Positions 1 through 7,949 of a stretch of DNA of 33,660 nucleotides are shown piece by piece (within the stretch, counting starts at the first letter, position 1; each line of letters begins with the position of its first letter). Made by a program: the position numbers and the translations under genes. Below the pieces are notes generated by a model that saw only the letters and a list, made by a program, of their open reading frames with translations, had not been told where the DNA came from and ran no database searches. The stretch comes from Alistipes sp. CAG:514 (GTDB lineage Bacteria; Bacteroidota; Bacteroidia; Bacteroidales; UBA932), in assembly GCA_000431015.1 (NCBI GenBank), contig HF986075.1:18375-52034 (forward strand), read 5' to 3'.

Positions 1-358
1 GAGCGGAACCGTCGATCATCACTGATGAGAATCCCATGTCAACGCAGCTCTTGCAAAGCTCGAAGCTGTCGCCGTGGTCAAGGTGAAGAACGATCTGCGG
101 GTGCTCCCATCCGAGTTCCTTGGCGTACTGTACAGCGCCTTCTGCCATGTAGCGGAGAAGGGTCTGGTTAGCGTAGTTGCGGGCGCCCTTGGAAACCTGG
201 AGGATCACTGGTGACTTCTCTTCGGCGGCAGCCTGGATGATAGCCTGAAGCTGCTCCATGTTGTTGAAGTTGAATGCAGGAATAGCATAGCCACCCTTTA
301 CGGCCTTTGCGAACATCTCTCTGGTGTTGACCAGGCCAAGATCTTTGTATGATACCAT
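1..358 (-). CDS. fba: Class II fructose-bisphosphate aldolase (partial, N-terminal part)
   Basis: Reading leftward from the ATG at 358, the frame stays open to the window edge, giving about 119 residues; the C-terminal part is outside the window. The protein starts MVSYKDLGLVNTREMF and continues through AIPAFNFNNMEQ to VLHLDHGDSFE and SSVMIDGSA. This is the N-terminal half of a class II (zinc-dependent) aldolase, which interconverts fructose 1,6-bisphosphate with glyceraldehyde 3-phosphate and DHAP in glycolysis. The HLDHG segment carries the family's catalytic Asp and first metal-binding His. The gene has its own upstream region of about 215 bp that it shares with the 3' end of the btuG-like gene. 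A close relative, such as tagatose-bisphosphate aldolase, cannot be excluded from this half alone. Confidence 0.93.
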   Translation of the reverse strand, partial: MVSYKDLGLVNTREMFAKAVKGGYAIPAFNFNNMEQLQAIIQAAAEEKSPVILQVSKGARNYANQTLLRYMAEGAVQYAKELGWEHPQIVLHLDHGDSFELCKSCVDMGFSSVMIDGSA

Positions 359-416
359 AATTCTATGTGTTTAGAAATTTCGTTTTTATCAGCAAGTTTT
401 CTCTTCAAATGCCGTG

Positions 417-424
417 CAAAGTTA
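417..424 (-). promoter_or_regulatory. Bacteroidetes -7 box for the aldolase gene
   Basis: On the minus strand the sequence reads TAACTTTG, an exact match to TAnnTTTG, 59 bases upstream of the aldolase ATG. The -33 region is A/T-rich (TTTAAAA near 443-449) but not a clear TTTG. Confidence 0.5.
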
Positions 425-497
425 CGTTAAATTTTATAAAGATTTTAAATATTTATTAGTTTAAACGTTTAATAATTACTGATATGGCTATCGGGGG

Positions 498-575
498 GTG
501 ATTTCAAAATCACATCTGACAAAACGTCTGACAGTGTCAGGCACATGGCGGCGGTTCCGGGCGCTTGCGCCGGAA
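498..575. repeat. Three palindromes downstream of the btuG-like gene
   Basis: Three short dyads sit in the gap between btuG and the aldolase promoter. GTGATTT-CA-AAATCAC is at 498-513. CTGACA-G-TGTCAG is at 528-540 and is preceded by another TCTGACA at 515-521. A GC-rich stem, TTCCGGGCGC/GCGCCGGAA, is at 555-575 and touches the btuG stop. The last may act as a 3' stem for btuG mRNA, but no U-tract follows, so it is not a standard terminator. Confidence 0.5.
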
Positions 576-1745
576 TCAGTAGAGTACCATGTGGGCGGGG
601 AGCATGCCCGTGGTGGCCGACCATTTCAGGGTCAGGTCTTTTGTGAGACACCAGAGCTTGCCGGGATCGGTGTAGCCTGCGCCGGAATCGGCGATGTAGA
701 TGTCGCCGTTGTCCGGGTTGGCGAGAATGCCGTAAGGATTGGCGACCTTGGCGGCGTCAGTGCCTGACAAAGCGGCGCTCACCACCGAGCCGTCCTTAGT
801 GCTGACCTTGTACAGGGTGTTGGCGAAGCCGCCGGTGAGTTCGTCGGCGTTGCCTATGGCGTAGATGAAGCCGTTGGCGCAAAGCGTCATGCAGCTGACA
901 TGGACATCCTTCACCACCTCGGCCTTGCCGCCGGTGATCCTGTAGAGAGCCAACGGCTCGGACATCGACTGGACCCACTGGCCGGAAGCGTCCTGTGACC
1001 AGGTGCTTTCTCCGTAGCTTGACACCCAGACGCCACCGTTGCCGTCAGCGGCCATGAAATGCAGGTTCGATGCCACCTGGATGGACTTCTCCACCTTGAA
1101 CGAGGCCAGACCGACCACGCTCACCGTAGATTCGTGGACATCGTTGTAACCGCCGCTGTTGGCCACATAGAGTTTGCCTCCGGTGACAGCCAGACCCTCC
1201 GGCTGACAGCCTACCTCGACCTCGCCATCGACCTTGTAGGTATCAAGATTGATTCTGTAGACCTTGCCTTTGGTCTCCTCTCCGCCGTAGACCGCTCCGG
1301 CATAGGAACTTACGTAGGCGTGTGACCCGTCGAAAGCGATGTAGCGCGGATCCGGCACAGTGACGGAGGACAGGTAGGTTTCGTCCTTGGCGTCAACCAC
1401 GTGGACCACGCCTGACCCGTTCATCACGAGCCATAGCTTGCCGTCTTGGAGAGCGAGGTCGTTACCCGTGTCTCCAAGTCCTTGGACAATAGTAGGATTG
1501 ATCTGCCCGAAGGCGTCTGAAATGTAGTTTCCGTCAGAGAATCTGAAGAAATCCAGAGTGGAATTGTTCTTCTGGAAGTTGCCTTCGTTGAGGACGAACA
1601 ACTTGTCGAACTTTCCGTTTTTTTCACCTACTGCGACATTGACACCCGTAAGGCCTGCATCCTTAGAGGTGGTTTCATCTTTTGTGCAGCTGACCACTAT
1701 CGAGGCCAGCAGCGTGCTGAAAACCAGCAGTGCAATTTTTTTCAT
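576..1745 (-). CDS. btuG: BtuG-like surface beta-propeller lipoprotein (YncE/DUF5074 type)
   Basis: 389 residues. The N-terminus is a lipoprotein signal peptide with the lipobox region IVVSC (Cys about residue 20), followed by an acidic-rich linker (TKDETTSKD) as in surface-exposed Bacteroides lipoproteins. The rest is made of repeated strand modules such as GKLWLVMNGSGVVHVVDAKD, GKLYVANSGGYND and NGDIYIADSGAGY, typical of a seven-bladed YncE-like propeller. It lies directly downstream of a BtuB-like TonB-dependent receptor on the same strand. That is the arrangement of Bacteroides btuB-btuG, where BtuG binds cobalamin with high affinity and caps the receptor. Substrate assignment rests on this context; other YncE/DUF5074 proteins partner with different receptors. 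Unlike the receptor, this gene is intact. Confidence 0.75.
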   Translation of the reverse strand: MKKIALLVFSTLLASIVVSCTKDETTSKDAGLTGVNVAVGEKNGKFDKLFVLNEGNFQKNNSTLDFFRFSDGNYISDAFGQINPTIVQGLGDTGNDLALQDGKLWLVMNGSGVVHVVDAKDETYLSSVTVPDPRYIAFDGSHAYVSSYAGAVYGGEETKGKVYRINLDTYKVDGEVEVGCQPEGLAVTGGKLYVANSGGYNDVHESTVSVVGLASFKVEKSIQVASNLHFMAADGNGGVWVSSYGESTWSQDASGQWVQSMSEPLALYRITGGKAEVVKDVHVSCMTLCANGFIYAIGNADELTGGFANTLYKVSTKDGSVVSAALSGTDAAKVANPYGILANPDNGDIYIADSGAGYTDPGKLWCLTKDLTLKWSATTGMLPAHMVLY

Positions 1746-1793
1746 TGTATTTTAAAGAACTTGATTGGTTGCGTCAGCGGACCGTTACGGCCA

Positions 1794-1824
1794 CTAAGAT
1801 ACTACAATCGGATGGAATATTCAA
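1794..1824 (-). promoter_or_regulatory. Possible promoter for btuG inside the btuB-btuG gap
   Basis: Minus strand: TTG (1822-1824), 20 bases, TATCTTAG (1794-1801), seven of eight matches to the -7 box. Two GAATATTC octamers (1815-1822, 1825-1832) overlap or abut the -33 element. It could let btuG be transcribed independently of the broken btuB. Weak by itself. Confidence 0.35.
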
Positions 1825-1852
1825 GAATATTCAGGAATCAGAAAGAATATTC
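1815..1852. repeat. Cluster of three GAATATTC octamers
   Basis: The palindrome GAATATTC occurs at 1815-1822, 1825-1832 and 1845-1852, so the starts are 10 and 20 bp apart and lie on the same face of the helix. The third copy encodes Glu-Tyr-Ser at the C-terminus of BtuB; the other two are in the gap before btuG. The same octamer occurs 17 more times in the window. Confidence 0.9.
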
Positions 1853-3875
1853 AAGCCTGGCGATGAGGTTTGTCCCCGGCATCGGGTAGTTGTCGACGAT
1901 CTCGTAGTTCTCGCCAAGGATGTTGTTGAGGCTTATCCGCAGGGCCAGCTCGCTGCCTGTCAGCTTGAAGGACTTGCTCAGGGAAGCGTCCAGCGTCTGC
2001 CACGGCGCGATCCTGTACGCCGGCAGGTTCGCCGACGAGGAGAACCTCTCGCCCGTCGCGAAAAACGTCGCGTCGAGCCGCCATCCGAGGATTTCCATGA
2101 ATATGTTCCCGGAACCGCTGTGCAGCGGGATGTACGGAATCTGCCCTTTGTAGGTGACAGCCTCCCGGTCACTCAGATCCGTGGCCTTCTGGTAGGTGTA
2201 CCTGCCCCGGCATCCGAGCAGGATCCTGCCGAAAGTCTTTTCGTAGGCGGCGCTGACATCCGCCCCAAGAATCCTAACTTTCCCGATGTTGTACATCGAC
2301 CAGCGGAACTGGTTGGAGGTCGGAACAGCGATAATCTTGTCTTTCAGGCTGTTGTGATAGATGTCCGCCTTGATCGTCAGGCCGGTGGCCGGGATGCTCC
2401 AGTCCAGTCCGAGATCCAGCTGTGTCGCGTCCTCGGGGGCCAGGGACTTGCTCCCGGTCGTGGTGTAGTAGAGGTCGTTGAAGGTCGGAAGTCTGTACGA
2501 CCTCTTGGCGAAACCATTGACGCTCAGCCCGTCCGACAATCTCAGCCTTGCCACGACCGACGGCATGAAGGCATCCCTTGAGGCCTTGCCCCTGCCGCTT
2601 CCCGGATTCCGGAACGAATCGCGGGCGTTCAGGTACAGAAGTGTGGCGTAAGCCTCCAGGCTTCCGAGGCTGAAGACATTGGTGAGGGAAGTGTAGACGG
2701 TTGTCCTGTCCGGAGAGCTGAAATCCCGCAGATTGGCGCTCAGATGGCCGTACTGAACATCCGCAGCCACGTTCACTTTCCACCAGTCGAGGATGTCGGC
2801 CAAGGCCGCTGCCGAGACATAGGCCGTGTGGTTCCTGTAGGTGAAGTCGGCAGGATTGGCCTCGGGACGAAGTTCCGGAAAATCAAGATATTCCAGCTTG
2901 TCGAAAGCGTACTTGAACTTGGCCGACACCGTCAGCCGCGCCCCCAGGCGGTCGCTCCACCGCCCCTGCGCGAACATCTTCCTGTCCGCCTGTCTGTCCC
3001 CGCTGAGTATTCCTGTCCGCCTGTCTGTCCTCGCTGAGAGGGTACCCGCCGGCTCTCTTGAAGACCGGGCCGGGCAGCCCGCGCTCCGAATCGTAGTAGT
3101 AGGCGTGGAGGAGCCAGTCTGATTCTGAACCTTTTCCGCTGAAAAGCTGAGCCTCGGCCCGGACGCTCCGAAGGTCGCAGTTGCGGCGGGTCATCACCGT
3201 GTCGTAGCCTGCCATCGTCCCTTCGGGAGTATGCCTGAAATCACTGACGTGGAACCTGTACCGGCCATCGGATGACACAGCCTCCCCGGTCAGCCTAAGG
3301 GAAGCCCCGCCGCGAAACAGCCTCTCCAGCGTCAGTCCGGGAGAGAATGTCCCGAACGAGCCTCCCCGGATCCAGACGCGCCGGTTCCACTTCCGCCGGC
3401 CGAATTCCGGGCGGGCTGTCTCCAGGTAGACCGAACTTGCCGAGGAGTACTCCCTGGCGCTTTGCAGGAACGACGCTTTCTGCCCGTTGAACAGGCTGAC
3501 ACTCCGGAGGTTGTCCGTGCTGAAACGACCGAGGTCAACCTGCATGTTCTGCGCGTTGTCAACCTGGATCCCGTCGATGAACACACCAGTGTGCTCGCTT
3601 CCCAGACTCCTGACATTGACGGTCTTGAGGCCCCCGACTCCGCCGTAGTCGCGCACCTGCACGCCGGCGAACCGCCGCACGGCCTCGGAGATGTTGGCGG
3701 AGGCCTTAAGCTCCTTACCGGCGATCCTCTGAGGCACGACGATGCTCCCGTAGGATGACGACACCTTCGAGGACGACAGGGTGTCGATCCGCTCATCCGC
3801 TCCGTAAGCCATTGTGGATGAGGCGATCAGCGCGGAAAGTAATAATGCCGGGTATGTGATGCGGTGCGGTCTCAT
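1838..3875 (-). pseudogene. btuB: BtuB-like TonB-dependent receptor, frameshifted by a 31-bp tandem duplication
   Basis: Two overlapping minus-strand frames (3875 to 2883, then 2977 to 1838) together make one TonB-dependent receptor. The first has a signal peptide (MRPHRITYPALLLSALIASS), then a plug domain with SEAVRRFAGVQVRDYGGVGG, VNVRSLGSEHTGVFIDGIQV and DLGRFSTDNLRSVSLFNGQ. The second is barrel strands ending NLIARLEYSF with a terminal Phe. The break lies at a direct repeat: 28 bp at 2980-3007 and 3011-3038 match at 27 positions with a 31-bp period. Removing one 31-bp unit restores a single frame of 668 residues, a normal BtuB-like length, and joins SEDRQADR to KMFAQGRW. The start at 3875 is preferred because a -7 box lies just upstream of it. 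As read, the product would stop after the plug and a few strands. The repeat could be a revertible phase switch, a fixed lesion or an assembly artefact. Confidence 0.85.
2980..3038. repeat. 31-bp tandem duplication inside btuB
   Basis: Two 28-bp copies (2980-3007, 3011-3038) differ at one position (C at 3000, T at 3031), with a 3-bp join giving a 31-bp period. Because 31 is not a multiple of three, the extra copy shifts the frame of the receptor gene. Confidence 0.95.
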
Positions 3876-3889
3876 TTCTGTTCTCGGCA

Positions 3890-3897
3890 CAAATGTA
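3890..3897 (-). promoter_or_regulatory. -7 box for the btuB-btuG unit
   Basis: Minus strand TACATTTG matches TAnnTTTG exactly, 15 bases upstream of the ATG at 3875. No clear TTTG is seen at -33. The upstream ATG at 3908 would precede the promoter, so 3875 is the better start. The gap to the divergent porin gene is too short to hold a cobalamin riboswitch, and none is recognised. Confidence 0.5.
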
Positions 3898-3962
3898 ACC
3901 ATATTCATTAAAACATTCAGGCCGCCGCTCTGAAATTCGTGTGCATTTATGCGTCAGGAATA

Positions 3963-3993
3963 TTTGGCGTTCTGTATTTTATGATTAATTTTG
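3963..3993 (+). promoter_or_regulatory. Consensus promoter of the porin/CD0519 unit
   Basis: TTTG at 3963-3966, 19 bases, TAATTTTG at 3986-3993: a perfect Bacteroidetes promoter 27 bases upstream of the ATG at 4021. An earlier in-frame ATG is too close to the -7 box to be transcribed usefully, which supports the start at 4021. Confidence 0.8.
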
Positions 3994-4020
3994 CCCCGAA
4001 ATAGGAACCACATAATTAAT

Positions 4021-5037
4021 ATGCGTATCAAATCATCGCTGTTTTCGGCATTTTTGTTACTTTTCATAACTTTTCCCTTGGCGGCCCAGGAGGCTGGCCC
4101 GGTGAACATCGGTCTCATGGCAAGGGTTGACTATCAACGTGAGTGGCAAGGCGGGGACGCGGTCAAGGACAACTGCGGCTTCAAGGGCAAGAATGTCAGC
4201 ATCGCGATCGGCGGTGATCTGGGAGGGCATTTCTCCTACAACTACCGCCAGAGGCTCTACCGTGGCCACGGCAGCGAGTCTTTCTTCAACGCCACCGACT
4301 TCCTGTACCTGACCTACCGCCCGGACGAGCGCTGGAGCTTCTCCGGCGGCAAGCAGATCGTCGCGATCGGGGGTTATGAATATGACCTCGCTCCGATCGA
4401 CATCTACTTTGTCTCTGAATATTGCAGCAACATTGCCTGCTACCAGATGGGAGTGAGCGCGGGATATTCCTTCGACCAGAGGCGCGACAGGCTGTCATTC
4501 CAGGTCTGCCAGAGTCCGTTCAGGCGGGAGCACAGCGACTTGTACGCCTACAACCTGATGTGGAACGGCAACCGTGGCTGCTTCGACTCCATCTGGTCGC
4601 TGAATCTTATCGAATATCTCCCCGGAAAATTCATCAACTATCTGGCTCTCGGCAACCAGTTCACCTTCGGGAACTTCTGCGTGTTCGCGGACTTCATGAA
4701 CAGGTCGCTCGTGGACAAGATGTCGTTCCTGCGGGACTTCACGCTCATCGGCAAGGTGACATATTCATTCAACGACAGGCTCAAGGTCTTCGGCAAGGCA
4801 AGCTATGACCGCAATGACCTCGATGAGGAAGGGGACTGGTGCGTGTCTCCCGGCACCTCGATCGGAAGGGTCGGCTGCGGCGTGGAGTTTTTCCCGCTCG
4901 CCGACAAGAGAGTCAGGCTGCACGCCGCCCTCTGCCACACCTTCGGGGACAACGGCAACCCTGCCGGAAGCCTTCTCCCTGACAGCCAGTTCCTTAGCTT
5001 CGGACTCACATGGAGGATGAGTCTGCTCGGCAATTAG
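4021..5037 (+). CDS. Porin-like outer-membrane beta-barrel protein
   Basis: 338 residues from the ATG at 4021. The N-terminus is a clean Sec signal peptide (MRIKSSLFSAFLLLFITFPLAAQ). The mature part alternates aromatic and polar residues as in outer-membrane strands: ARVDYQREWQGG, GHFSYNYRQRLYRG, FLYLTYRPDERWSFSGGKQ, LSFGLTWRMSLLGN. The GGKQ...GGYEYDLAPID segment resembles the central part of phosphate-selective porin (OprO/OprP-like) families of Bacteroidetes. It is followed after 31 bp by a multispanning inner-membrane protein, so the pair may move the same small solute across both membranes; that is inference. It has its own consensus promoter. Substrate unknown. Confidence 0.75.
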   Translation: MRIKSSLFSAFLLLFITFPLAAQEAGPVNIGLMARVDYQREWQGGDAVKDNCGFKGKNVSIAIGGDLGGHFSYNYRQRLYRGHGSESFFNATDFLYLTYRPDERWSFSGGKQIVAIGGYEYDLAPIDIYFVSEYCSNIACYQMGVSAGYSFDQRRDRLSFQVCQSPFRREHSDLYAYNLMWNGNRGCFDSIWSLNLIEYLPGKFINYLALGNQFTFGNFCVFADFMNRSLVDKMSFLRDFTLIGKVTYSFNDRLKVFGKASYDRNDLDEEGDWCVSPGTSIGRVGCGVEFFPLADKRVRLHAALCHTFGDNGNPAGSLLPDSQFLSFGLTWRMSLLGN

Positions 5038-5068
5038 GCTCCCTCATTATTCCGCAAACATTTCTATC

Positions 5069-6220
5069 ATGGAAAAGACCAATAAGAAATCGTCCAAGAA
5101 CTCAGTCCTGGCCGGGGTGGTCTGCCTCGTCGTCATCATCGTGTTCTTCGCCTATCTCGGCGTTTCAATGGGGACGGCCAACATGCTGAACACCGTGATG
5201 AAGACAGCCCACGACCTGCTGATCAACACCGTGTTCTACCTGATGTCCATCTGCGTGCTGATGGGTGCCCTCAGCCGGCTTTTCGCCGAGTTCGGAGTGG
5301 TGTCGCTGCTGGAGAAGATCCTGCGTCCGCTGATGAAGCCGCTGTTCAACCTTCCGGGTGTGGCCTCGCTTGGAGCCGTGATGACATTCCTTTCGGACAA
5401 CCCTGCGATAATCTCCCTTTCCAAGGACAAGAGGTTCAGCAGGTATTTCAAGAAGTACCAGCTGATCTCCCTGACCAATTTCGGTACCGCTTTCGGCATG
5501 GGACTCATCGTGATCGTCTTCATGATGGGCCAAGGCTTCTTCAAGGAGTCCCTCATCGGTCTCTTCGGCTCTTTCTGCGGATGCATCGTCTCGACAAGGC
5601 TTATGCAGCGGTTCACCCTCAAGGCTTATCCACAGTATCTTACAGAGGATGCGTGCGAGGATGTCGAGGATGTTGAGGAAGAGGAGAAGATCGAGTCGAA
5701 GAAGTCCCTGTTCACCAGGGTGCTGGACTGCCTTCTGGACGGCGGACGTTCCGGAGTCGATGTCGGTATGTCCATCATTCCGGGAGTCCTTATCATCTCG
5801 ACCTTCGTGATGATCCTGACCTTCGGCCCTTCCGCCGCGGGAACCTACACCGGAGCCGCCTACGAGGGTGTCGAGGCCCTTCCTTGGCTCGCCGACAAGA
5901 TAGACTTCGTCTTCAAGGCGCTGTTCGGATTCGACGATCCGCACCTTATCGCCTTCCCGATCACGTCTCTGGGAGCAGTAGGAGCGGCCTTGAGCCTTGT
6001 GCCTAACTTTGTGGCCAGCGGTTGGGCCGACGGCAATGCCATCGCCGTGTTCACGGCCATCGGTATGTGCTGGAGCGGCTTCCTCAGCACGCACACCGCC
6101 ATGCTGGACTCCCTCGGCTACAGGGATTTGACCCCTAAGGCGATCCTCGCCCACACGATCGGAGGACTTGCCGCCGCATTCGTCGCCCACTGGCTCTATG
6201 TGCTGGTGACGCTGATCTGA
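5069..6220 (+). CDS. Nucleoside recognition (Gate) domain membrane protein, CD0519/CD1768 family
   Basis: 383 residues, with about ten hydrophobic segments. After a lysine-rich cytoplasmic start (MEKTNKKSSKNS) comes a first membrane segment, then VFYLMSICVLMGALSRLFAEFG and LGAVMTFLSDNPAIISLSKDKRF, the Gate/nucleoside-recognition signature also found in SpmA/SpmB and nucleoside transporters. A second Gate-like half follows an acidic loop (EDACEDVEDVEEEEK, about residues 190-205) and ends in TAIGMCWSGFLSTHTAMLDSLG. Known relatives are named CD0519/CD1768 family membrane proteins and have no settled substrate. It sits 31 bp behind the porin-like gene, probably as one operon, and ends 26 bp before a terminator hairpin. 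Confidence 0.75.
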   Translation: MEKTNKKSSKNSVLAGVVCLVVIIVFFAYLGVSMGTANMLNTVMKTAHDLLINTVFYLMSICVLMGALSRLFAEFGVVSLLEKILRPLMKPLFNLPGVASLGAVMTFLSDNPAIISLSKDKRFSRYFKKYQLISLTNFGTAFGMGLIVIVFMMGQGFFKESLIGLFGSFCGCIVSTRLMQRFTLKAYPQYLTEDACEDVEDVEEEEKIESKKSLFTRVLDCLLDGGRSGVDVGMSIIPGVLIISTFVMILTFGPSAAGTYTGAAYEGVEALPWLADKIDFVFKALFGFDDPHLIAFPITSLGAVGAALSLVPNFVASGWADGNAIAVFTAIGMCWSGFLSTHTAMLDSLGYRDLTPKAILAHTIGGLAAAFVAHWLYVLVTLI

Positions 6221-6246
6221 TCCTGAATAATAGGAACATTCAATTG

Positions 6247-6291
6247 AAAACCGCTTGAAAATGCCTAATTTTGCATTCGACAAGCGGTTTT
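6247..6291 (+). terminator. Rho-independent terminator after the CD0519-family gene
   Basis: AAAACCGCTTG (6247-6257) pairs with CAAGCGGTTTT (6281-6291), an 11-bp perfect stem continuing into a T-run (six T's at 6288-6293). An inner AATGC/GCATT pair shortens the loop. Confidence 0.8.
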
Positions 6292-6304
6292 TTAGTTTGC
6301 TCAA

Positions 6305-6461
6305 GTTTCGCATTTGCGAAACACCACTTTTCTTCACTGCTTGCAGTGAAAGCAAGTCCCTCCCCCGAGGGGAGGGATTTAGGGAGAGGGTAACGTTAAA
6401 TGATGTGGGTGGGCAATCACCTCCGAACGTGAGATAATGTATTTGACAGCAGGTGATTGCC
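6305..6461. repeat. Chain of four further perfect hairpins in the 6221-6500 gap
   Basis: After the terminator come four more dyads: GTTTCGCA-TT-TGCGAAAC (6305-6322), TTCACTGC-TT-GCAGTGAA (6333-6350), CCCTCCCC-CGA-GGGGAGGG (6358-6376) and GGCAATCACCT/AGGTGATTGCC (6412-6422 with 6451-6461). No open frame of note lies in the gap. This looks like stacked extragenic palindromic elements upstream of the next gene rather than one terminator. Confidence 0.7.
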
Positions 6462-6500
6462 TACTTGCGAAAGTTGAGTATTTGATGATTCAATTAAGAC

Positions 6501-7007
6501 ATGATGACACTACCAAAAGGATTCTCCCCGGACGAGAGGGCAGAAAAAGCGATGAGTTTGTTTAAGCAAGGTTACAACTGCACCCAATCCGTGATCCTTG
6601 CTTTCTCCGATGTGCTTGAGGCTTCGGGGCTTGCGGACGAGAGGCTGCTCAAGACCGTAGGTTCCGGATTCGGCGGCGGTATGGGGCGGCTCCGGGAGGT
6701 TTGCGGAGCGTTCAGCGGCTGTACCATGATGGCGGGATTCATCTCCCCTGCCGATGTGCCTGCGGACATGGCTGCAAGGAAGGCCAACTACGCGATTGTC
6801 CAGGAGTTCGCCGAAAAGTTCAGAAACGCCAACGGCGGAAGCATCGTCTGCCGCGAGCTTCTCGGACTGGACAAGACCTCCAAGGCCGAATCGCCCGCAC
6901 CGTCACAAAGGACGGATGAATATTACCGCAAACGCCCTTGCGTGCAGATCATCGGAGAGGCCGCAAGGATCATAGCCGGGAAGTTGGCCGAATCGCAGAC
7001 CATTTGA
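6501..7007 (+). CDS. C_GCAxxG_C_C family redox-active protein
   Basis: 168 residues, no signal peptide. The family hallmark is present: Cys in QGYNCTQSV, then GSGFGGGMGRLREVCGAFSGC carrying the CGAxxGxC core, then Cys in GSIVCRELLG and a last Cys in KRPCVQII. These spaced cysteines define the C_GCAxxG_C_C family (PF09719), thought to be cytoplasmic redox or metal-binding proteins, often next to oxidoreductases or transporters. Nearby genes give no specific partner; it runs convergently towards folA with a gap of 16 bp. The start could be the first or second of two adjacent ATGs (6501 or 6504). Confidence 0.85.
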   Translation: MMTLPKGFSPDERAEKAMSLFKQGYNCTQSVILAFSDVLEASGLADERLLKTVGSGFGGGMGRLREVCGAFSGCTMMAGFISPADVPADMAARKANYAIVQEFAEKFRNANGGSIVCRELLGLDKTSKAESPAPSQRTDEYYRKRPCVQIIGEAARIIAGKLAESQTI

Positions 7008-7023
7008 AGCTAATCAAAACCGC

Positions 7024-7629
7024 CTACAAGCATAGGGGAGGGAAGACGCGCCTTGTGTAAACTCTGAATTCATAAGTGTAGCCGGTTTCGGGATCTGTGG
7101 CGGCCGGCGTCTCGGACTCAACCTTCCAGATTGCGGGATCGATCGCCGGGAAGAAGGTGTCAGCATCCTTGATCACGGCGTGAACGTGGGTTATGAAGAG
7201 TTTGTCCGCCGTCGGAAGCGCCTTGCGGTAAGTCTCGCCGCCGCCCATGATGAAAATGCGCCCTGACTCTGTTTCCCGACCACCATCAGCAGAGGTTGCC
7301 ACATCATTTTCTGGCACTTCGACATCTACGGAGGCATCGTTTACCTTCGATTTGGCAGTCTTCTCCGCCAATGAATATGCCTCCTCAAGGCTTCCGGCCA
7401 CAATCACGCCTTCGGGTACATCATCCCAAGACCGTGTGGAGATCACAATGTTAACCCTTTTCGGCAGCGGTCTGCCAATCGACAGAAATGTCCGATAGCC
7501 CATCACCACAGGATTCCCGGTGGTGGTCCGCCTGAAATATCTCATGTCTTCGGCAATATGCCAGAGCAGGTCGTTGTCTTTCCCTATCGCCCCGTTGTCC
7601 GCAACCGCCGCGATGATGCATCTTTCCAT
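7024..7629 (-). CDS. folA: Dihydrofolate reductase
   Basis: 201 residues. The start MERCIIAAVADNGAIGKDNDLLWHIAEDMRYFRRTT holds the substrate and NADPH binding core with the catalytic acid in AEDM. VVMGYRTFLSIGRPLPKRVNIVIS gives the cofactor loop, and IFIMGGGETYRKAL the GG motif. It reduces dihydrofolate to tetrahydrofolate in the cytoplasm. It is longer than the usual 160-165 residues because a polar, low-complexity stretch of about 30 residues (from about AEKTAKSKVND to GGRETESG) lies between the helix after VAGSLEEA and the FIMGGGE strand. In many Bacteroidetes folA directly follows thyA; here thyA is on the same strand but about 6.3 kb upstream. Confidence 0.95.
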   Translation of the reverse strand: MERCIIAAVADNGAIGKDNDLLWHIAEDMRYFRRTTTGNPVVMGYRTFLSIGRPLPKRVNIVISTRSWDDVPEGVIVAGSLEEAYSLAEKTAKSKVNDASVDVEVPENDVATSADGGRETESGRIFIMGGGETYRKALPTADKLFITHVHAVIKDADTFFPAIDPAIWKVESETPAATDPETGYTYEFRVYTRRVFPPLCL

Positions 7630-7651
7630 AAACCAAAACTGTTTTCATCCG

Positions 7652-7682
7652 TAAAGTTATCGTTTTTTACCATATCCGCAAA
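7652..7682 (-). promoter_or_regulatory. folA promoter
   Basis: Minus strand: TTTG (7679-7682), 19 bases, TAACTTTA (7652-7659), seven of eight at the -7 box, 22 bases upstream of the folA ATG. folA therefore appears to be expressed independently of thyA. Confidence 0.65.
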
Positions 7683-7769
7683 ACAGGAAATGAACAAGTT
7701 GCGGTCAAAGCGCATAACACTGACACTTTATGGGACTTTAATTTATAAGCCCCGGAATCCGAAACTTTC

Positions 7770-7949
7770 GTGCGCGGGAATCCGATCTTTGCTCCCGAGG
7801 CGACCTCGGCAGGCCCTCCCGTGCGCGGAACAGGCCTTCCTGCGCACGAGGCGACCTCGGTGGACCCTCCCGTGCGCAGAACAGGCCTTCCTGCTCACAA
7901 GGCGACCTCGGTGGACCCTCCCGTGCGCGGAACAGGCCTTCCTGCTCAC
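7770..7949. repeat. Palindrome array A (four 27-bp units, 51-bp period)
   Basis: Units start at 7770, 7821, 7872 and 7923, exactly 51 bp apart, and each is 27 bp. Unit 2 is a perfect dyad with arms GTGCGC/GCGCAC and an inner GGAA/TTCC pair. Units 3 and 4 have one arm mismatch (GCTCAC). Unit 1 has decayed. The 24-bp spacers are nearly identical (for example GCGACCTCGGTGGACCCTCC). Because 51 is a multiple of three, the array is open in several frames; these look like by-products rather than genes. The array lies between the folA promoter and the divergent permease gene. Confidence 0.9.

Noticed and set aside
3876..4020. Cobalamin riboswitch upstream of btuB
   Set aside because: Only about 145 bases separate the divergent genes, both promoters lie in it, and the btuB leader is about 10 bases long; no B12-box-like structure is visible.
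5165..6355. Long minus-strand frame (396 codons) opposite the CD0519-family gene
   Set aside because: It is the antisense shadow of a clearly real membrane protein, charged and His-rich with no domain.
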